Notes under the pieces: model-generated
The model's input: the letters and a program-made list of their open reading frames with translations, nothing else
Databases searched by the model: none
Told to the model about the DNA's origin: nothing
Source: CAYVUV01 sp964455095
Lineage (GTDB): Bacteria; Desulfobacterota; Binatia; HRBIN30; CADEER01
Assembly (NCBI GenBank): GCA_964455095.1
Contig: CAYVUV010000069.1
Span: 62,001-126,000, forward strand
Length of the DNA: 64,000 nucleotides
Reading direction: 5' to 3'
Shown here: positions 62,109 through 64,000 of the stretch, one piece after another
Numbering within the stretch: position 1 is the first letter of the stretch
How the letters are laid out: each line of letters begins with the position of its first letter
Program-made: the position numbers and the translations under genes

Positions 62109-63419
62109 TCAGGCATTGTCTGCCGACCAGATGTGCCAGAAGGTGAGTGCGGCGCCGGCCCCGAAGGCGAGCGCGTAGCCGACGAACGGCGCCGCCAGCG
62201 GCCAGGCGGGAAGTAGCGTGATGGTCGTCGGGTAGAAGATCGCGCACGCCAACAGATTCGTGGTCAGGACGACGCGCGGTCCGCGCGCGGCATCCGTCGC
62301 CGCGAGGTAGTTGAGAAAGCTCATGACGCAGAAGGCGAACGCACCGGTGGTCGCGCCGGCGAGGACCCACGGAAAGTACGGATAGCCGAGCACGCCGATG
62401 GCGATCGAGCCGGCCGCGAATGCCACCGGGATGAAGACGATGGCCGCCCATGGCAGCGCTTGTTCGAACAGGCGCCGGAAGGCGGCGCGCTTGCCGAGGT
62501 TGAAGAGGGGAAACAGGAAGCGGTTGACGAGTCCCGACACGAACGTCGCCAGACCAAAAGCCGGCAGCGCATAGGCTTGATAGTGGCCGAGGGCGTGAAG
62601 CCCGGCGGCGCGGTTGACGAGAAAACAATCGCTCGACAGGAGGATCGGCATGATCAGCGCGGCGGGTCCGAGGTATTTGCCGAAATCCCACAAGCGCGCG
62701 ATGTGCGGTCGCACGGGTTCCTGCGGCGCGGCGAACCAATACGGCAATGCAAACAGCGAGGAGGCGAGATAGGCGCCGGCGAACACGCCGATGACGCGCC
62801 AGTCGAGGGCGCCGAGCGCGGTCTGTGCGGCGATCGGCACCAGCAACACCAGCGCCCCCCAGGTGACTTCGATGCAGACGAGCCGCCGCCACGCCTGCAG
62901 GCCCTGGCAGATGCCCTTGGCCAGAAACCAGACGGTCGTCGCGGCGGCCGTGGCGATGCCGAGGCGATAGACGGCGGGGGGAATCGACAGCCAGGTTCCG
63001 ACGGGTGCCTGGGCGAGCAGCGCCAGCAACAACACGATGGCAGAAGACAGCGCGGTGAGCAGGCTGACGGCGCGCACCAGGTGCCATGGGGGTGTGCCGG
63101 AGGGGCGGGCGGCGGTGAAGCGGACGAAGGCGGCGCCCCAGGCGCCTTGCATCGGCGTGCTCAGGACGAGGGCGATGGCGAGCCCCAGACTGAAGCGGCC
63201 GAACTCGGCCGGACCGAGATGGCGGGCGATATACAGCTGGGCGAGCACCGACAGCAATCGGGCGAGCACGGTGCCGATGGCATAGGCCGGGAACTGCTCG
63301 AGCGCGGCGCGCACGCGCGCGCTCGGCTCTTCGCGCGTCACCAGGCGGTAGGCCGCGGCCAGCGGCTTGGCGATGTCGAAGCGCCGGGAGCGCGCGGGCA
63401 TCTCGGAGTCGTCGCGCAT
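62109..63419 (-). CDS. Polysaccharide flippase-type membrane protein (Wzx/MATE-like)
   Basis: Membrane protein of 436 residues with about 12-14 hydrophobic spans and the loose GRFSLGLAIALVLSTP pattern of the polysaccharide transporter clan. N-terminal YAIGTVLARLLSVLAQLYIA, then a pattern of paired spans to the end. Flips undecaprenyl-linked oligosaccharides across the inner membrane. It lies 21 bp after the GT2 gene and 24 bp before the methyltransferase gene on the same strand, completing a flippase-glycosyltransferase set with them. Confidence 0.85.
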   Translation of the reverse strand: MRDDSEMPARSRRFDIAKPLAAAYRLVTREEPSARVRAALEQFPAYAIGTVLARLLSVLAQLYIARHLGPAEFGRFSLGLAIALVLSTPMQGAWGAAFVRFTAARPSGTPPWHLVRAVSLLTALSSAIVLLLALLAQAPVGTWLSIPPAVYRLGIATAAATTVWFLAKGICQGLQAWRRLVCIEVTWGALVLLVPIAAQTALGALDWRVIGVFAGAYLASSLFALPYWFAAPQEPVRPHIARLWDFGKYLGPAALIMPILLSSDCFLVNRAAGLHALGHYQAYALPAFGLATFVSGLVNRFLFPLFNLGKRAAFRRLFEQALPWAAIVFIPVAFAAGSIAIGVLGYPYFPWVLAGATTGAFAFCVMSFLNYLAATDAARGPRVVLTTNLLACAIFYPTTITLLPAWPLAAPFVGYALAFGAGAALTFWHIWSADNA

Positions 63420-63440
63420 GAAACCCGGCCGCGGCCGTGG

Positions 63441-64000
63441 CTAGGACGGCTCGTCGGGCCGCGAGAGATGCGAGCGGTCCATGCGCAGTAGCGCGACCTG
63501 CTCGGAGACCAGCCCGATCATGAAGATGACCACGGAGGTCGAAAGCAGCAGGGCGGCCATGTTGGTGAAGCGATGGTGCATGACGTAGGTGTAGAGGTAG
63601 TAGCCGAGGCCGGTGAAAAAGAAGAAGGCGCTGACCGGCAGGAAGACGCGGAACGGCGCGAACAGCGTGGCGATCTTGGTGATGATGAGGAGGAAGCGGG
63701 TGCCGTCCTCGATCAACCGGATCTTGCTGCGCCCGACGCGCGTGCGCACTTCGATCGGCACGTACTTCACCGCCAGGCCGGAGCGCAGGAAGGCCAGCGT
63801 CAGCGTGGTCGGGTAGGAGAAGGTGTTGGGCAGCAGGTCGATGTAGCGCAGTGCGTCGTTGCGGCGCACGGCGCGGAAGCCGCTGGTCAGATCGGGAATC
63901 GGAAACTGGGCCACGTAGCTGGCAAAGCGATTGTAGATGGCGTTGGCGAGCGAGCGGTGCCAGCCGGCCTGGCCAGATCGCCGCCGCGCGCCGACGACCA
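63441..64000 (-). CDS. Family 2 glycosyltransferase (dolichyl-phosphate mannosyltransferase-like), 5' end cut by window
   Basis: C-terminal 186 residues of a GT2 protein; the frame is open to the window end. RRRSGQAGWHRSLANAIYNR, followed by IPDLTSGFRAVRR, is the conserved part after the active site of DPM1/GtrB-type enzymes. Two C-terminal hydrophobic spans (VFLPVSAFFFFTGLGYYLYT; AALLLSTSVVIFMIGLVSEQ) are typical of GtrB-type membrane-associated transferases that load sugars onto polyprenyl phosphate. It would supply lipid-linked sugar donors to the GT-C proteins of this cluster. Confidence 0.88.
   Translation of the reverse strand, partial: VVGARRRSGQAGWHRSLANAIYNRFASYVAQFPIPDLTSGFRAVRRNDALRYIDLLPNTFSYPTTLTLAFLRSGLAVKYVPIEVRTRVGRSKIRLIEDGTRFLLIITKIATLFAPFRVFLPVSAFFFFTGLGYYLYTYVMHHRFTNMAALLLSTSVVIFMIGLVSEQVALLRMDRSHLSRPDEPS

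Noticed and set aside
1..64000. tRNA, rRNA and CRISPR arrays
   Set aside because: I scanned the intergenic gaps by eye and saw no tRNA-like clover leaf, rRNA core or spaced direct repeats. A tRNAscan or Infernal run would be decisive.

Overview
The window is a GC-rich, gene-dense bacterial chromosome segment with no rRNA or tRNA gene that I could find. The gene mix is a hopanoid-associated radical SAM enzyme (HpnJ), an SCP2 sterol carrier, a KaiC-KaiB pair, type IV pilus minor pilins with a prepilin peptidase, many GT-C type membrane glycosyltransferases, an F420-type oxidoreductase, two Baeyer-Villiger type flavin monooxygenases, and secreted proteins with Thr-Pro stalks or dockerin-like ends. 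This suggests an uncultured deltaproteobacterium-like or Binatota-like lineage. That placement is inference from gene content only.

Layout. 0-4.9 kb: a membrane fatty acid hydroxylase (cut by the window edge), a 763-residue secreted repeat protein, hpnJ, a bidirectional terminator and an SCP2 protein with a readable promoter. 5-13.9 kb: a GalT-like transferase, a dispersed palindromic repeat, a GT39-like transferase, a Sir2 deacylase, a hybrid histidine kinase and a large membrane protein. 13.9-18.2 kb: the housekeeping run holB-ricT-metG-tatD (minus strand), with only a tail-end remnant of tmk upstream of holB, followed by a remnant of an IS91-like transposase. 18.2-28.4 kb: an accessory region of relics, small hypothetical genes, a lipoprotein, a two-gene operon (DUF4238 plus a PD-(D/E)XK-like protein, the best candidate for an undescribed defence module), a perfect inverted repeat, and two tandem paralogous secreted proteins. 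28.4-40.3 kb: a PPOX protein, a Thr-Pro stalked surface protein, an enoyl-CoA hydratase, kaiC-kaiB, an SDR, a secreted RNase T2, a flavin monooxygenase broken by one in-frame TAG, an F420-type oxidoreductase, an alcohol dehydrogenase relic, the intact tmk, and two response regulators.

40.3-49.9 kb: four minor pilin genes in one operon, a cytochrome c, three overlapping GT-C-like membrane protein genes and a secreted protein with a C-terminal sorting signal. 50.3-51.7 kb: a BNR-repeat protein with a dockerin-like end, carrying a small inverted segment. 51.7-53.7 kb: a thioredoxin-fused protein translationally coupled to a UGSC-family selenoprotein. The in-frame TGA at 52010-52012 is followed at the expected distance by a SECIS-like hairpin, so this gene should be read through, not split. 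53.8-57.1 kb: a second flavin monooxygenase, a DUF4410 lipoprotein and the prepilin peptidase. 57.3-64 kb: a surface polysaccharide cluster (GT-C protein, UDP-GlcNAc 2-epimerase, GT4, methyltransferase, flippase, GT2 cut by the window end).

The clearest points for follow-up are the selenoprotein pair, the DUF4238/nuclease-like operon, the micro-inversion in the BNR gene, the amber-interrupted monooxygenase, and the scars (tmk tail, transposase tail, dehydrogenase tail) indicating that tmk has moved or been duplicated away from holB.
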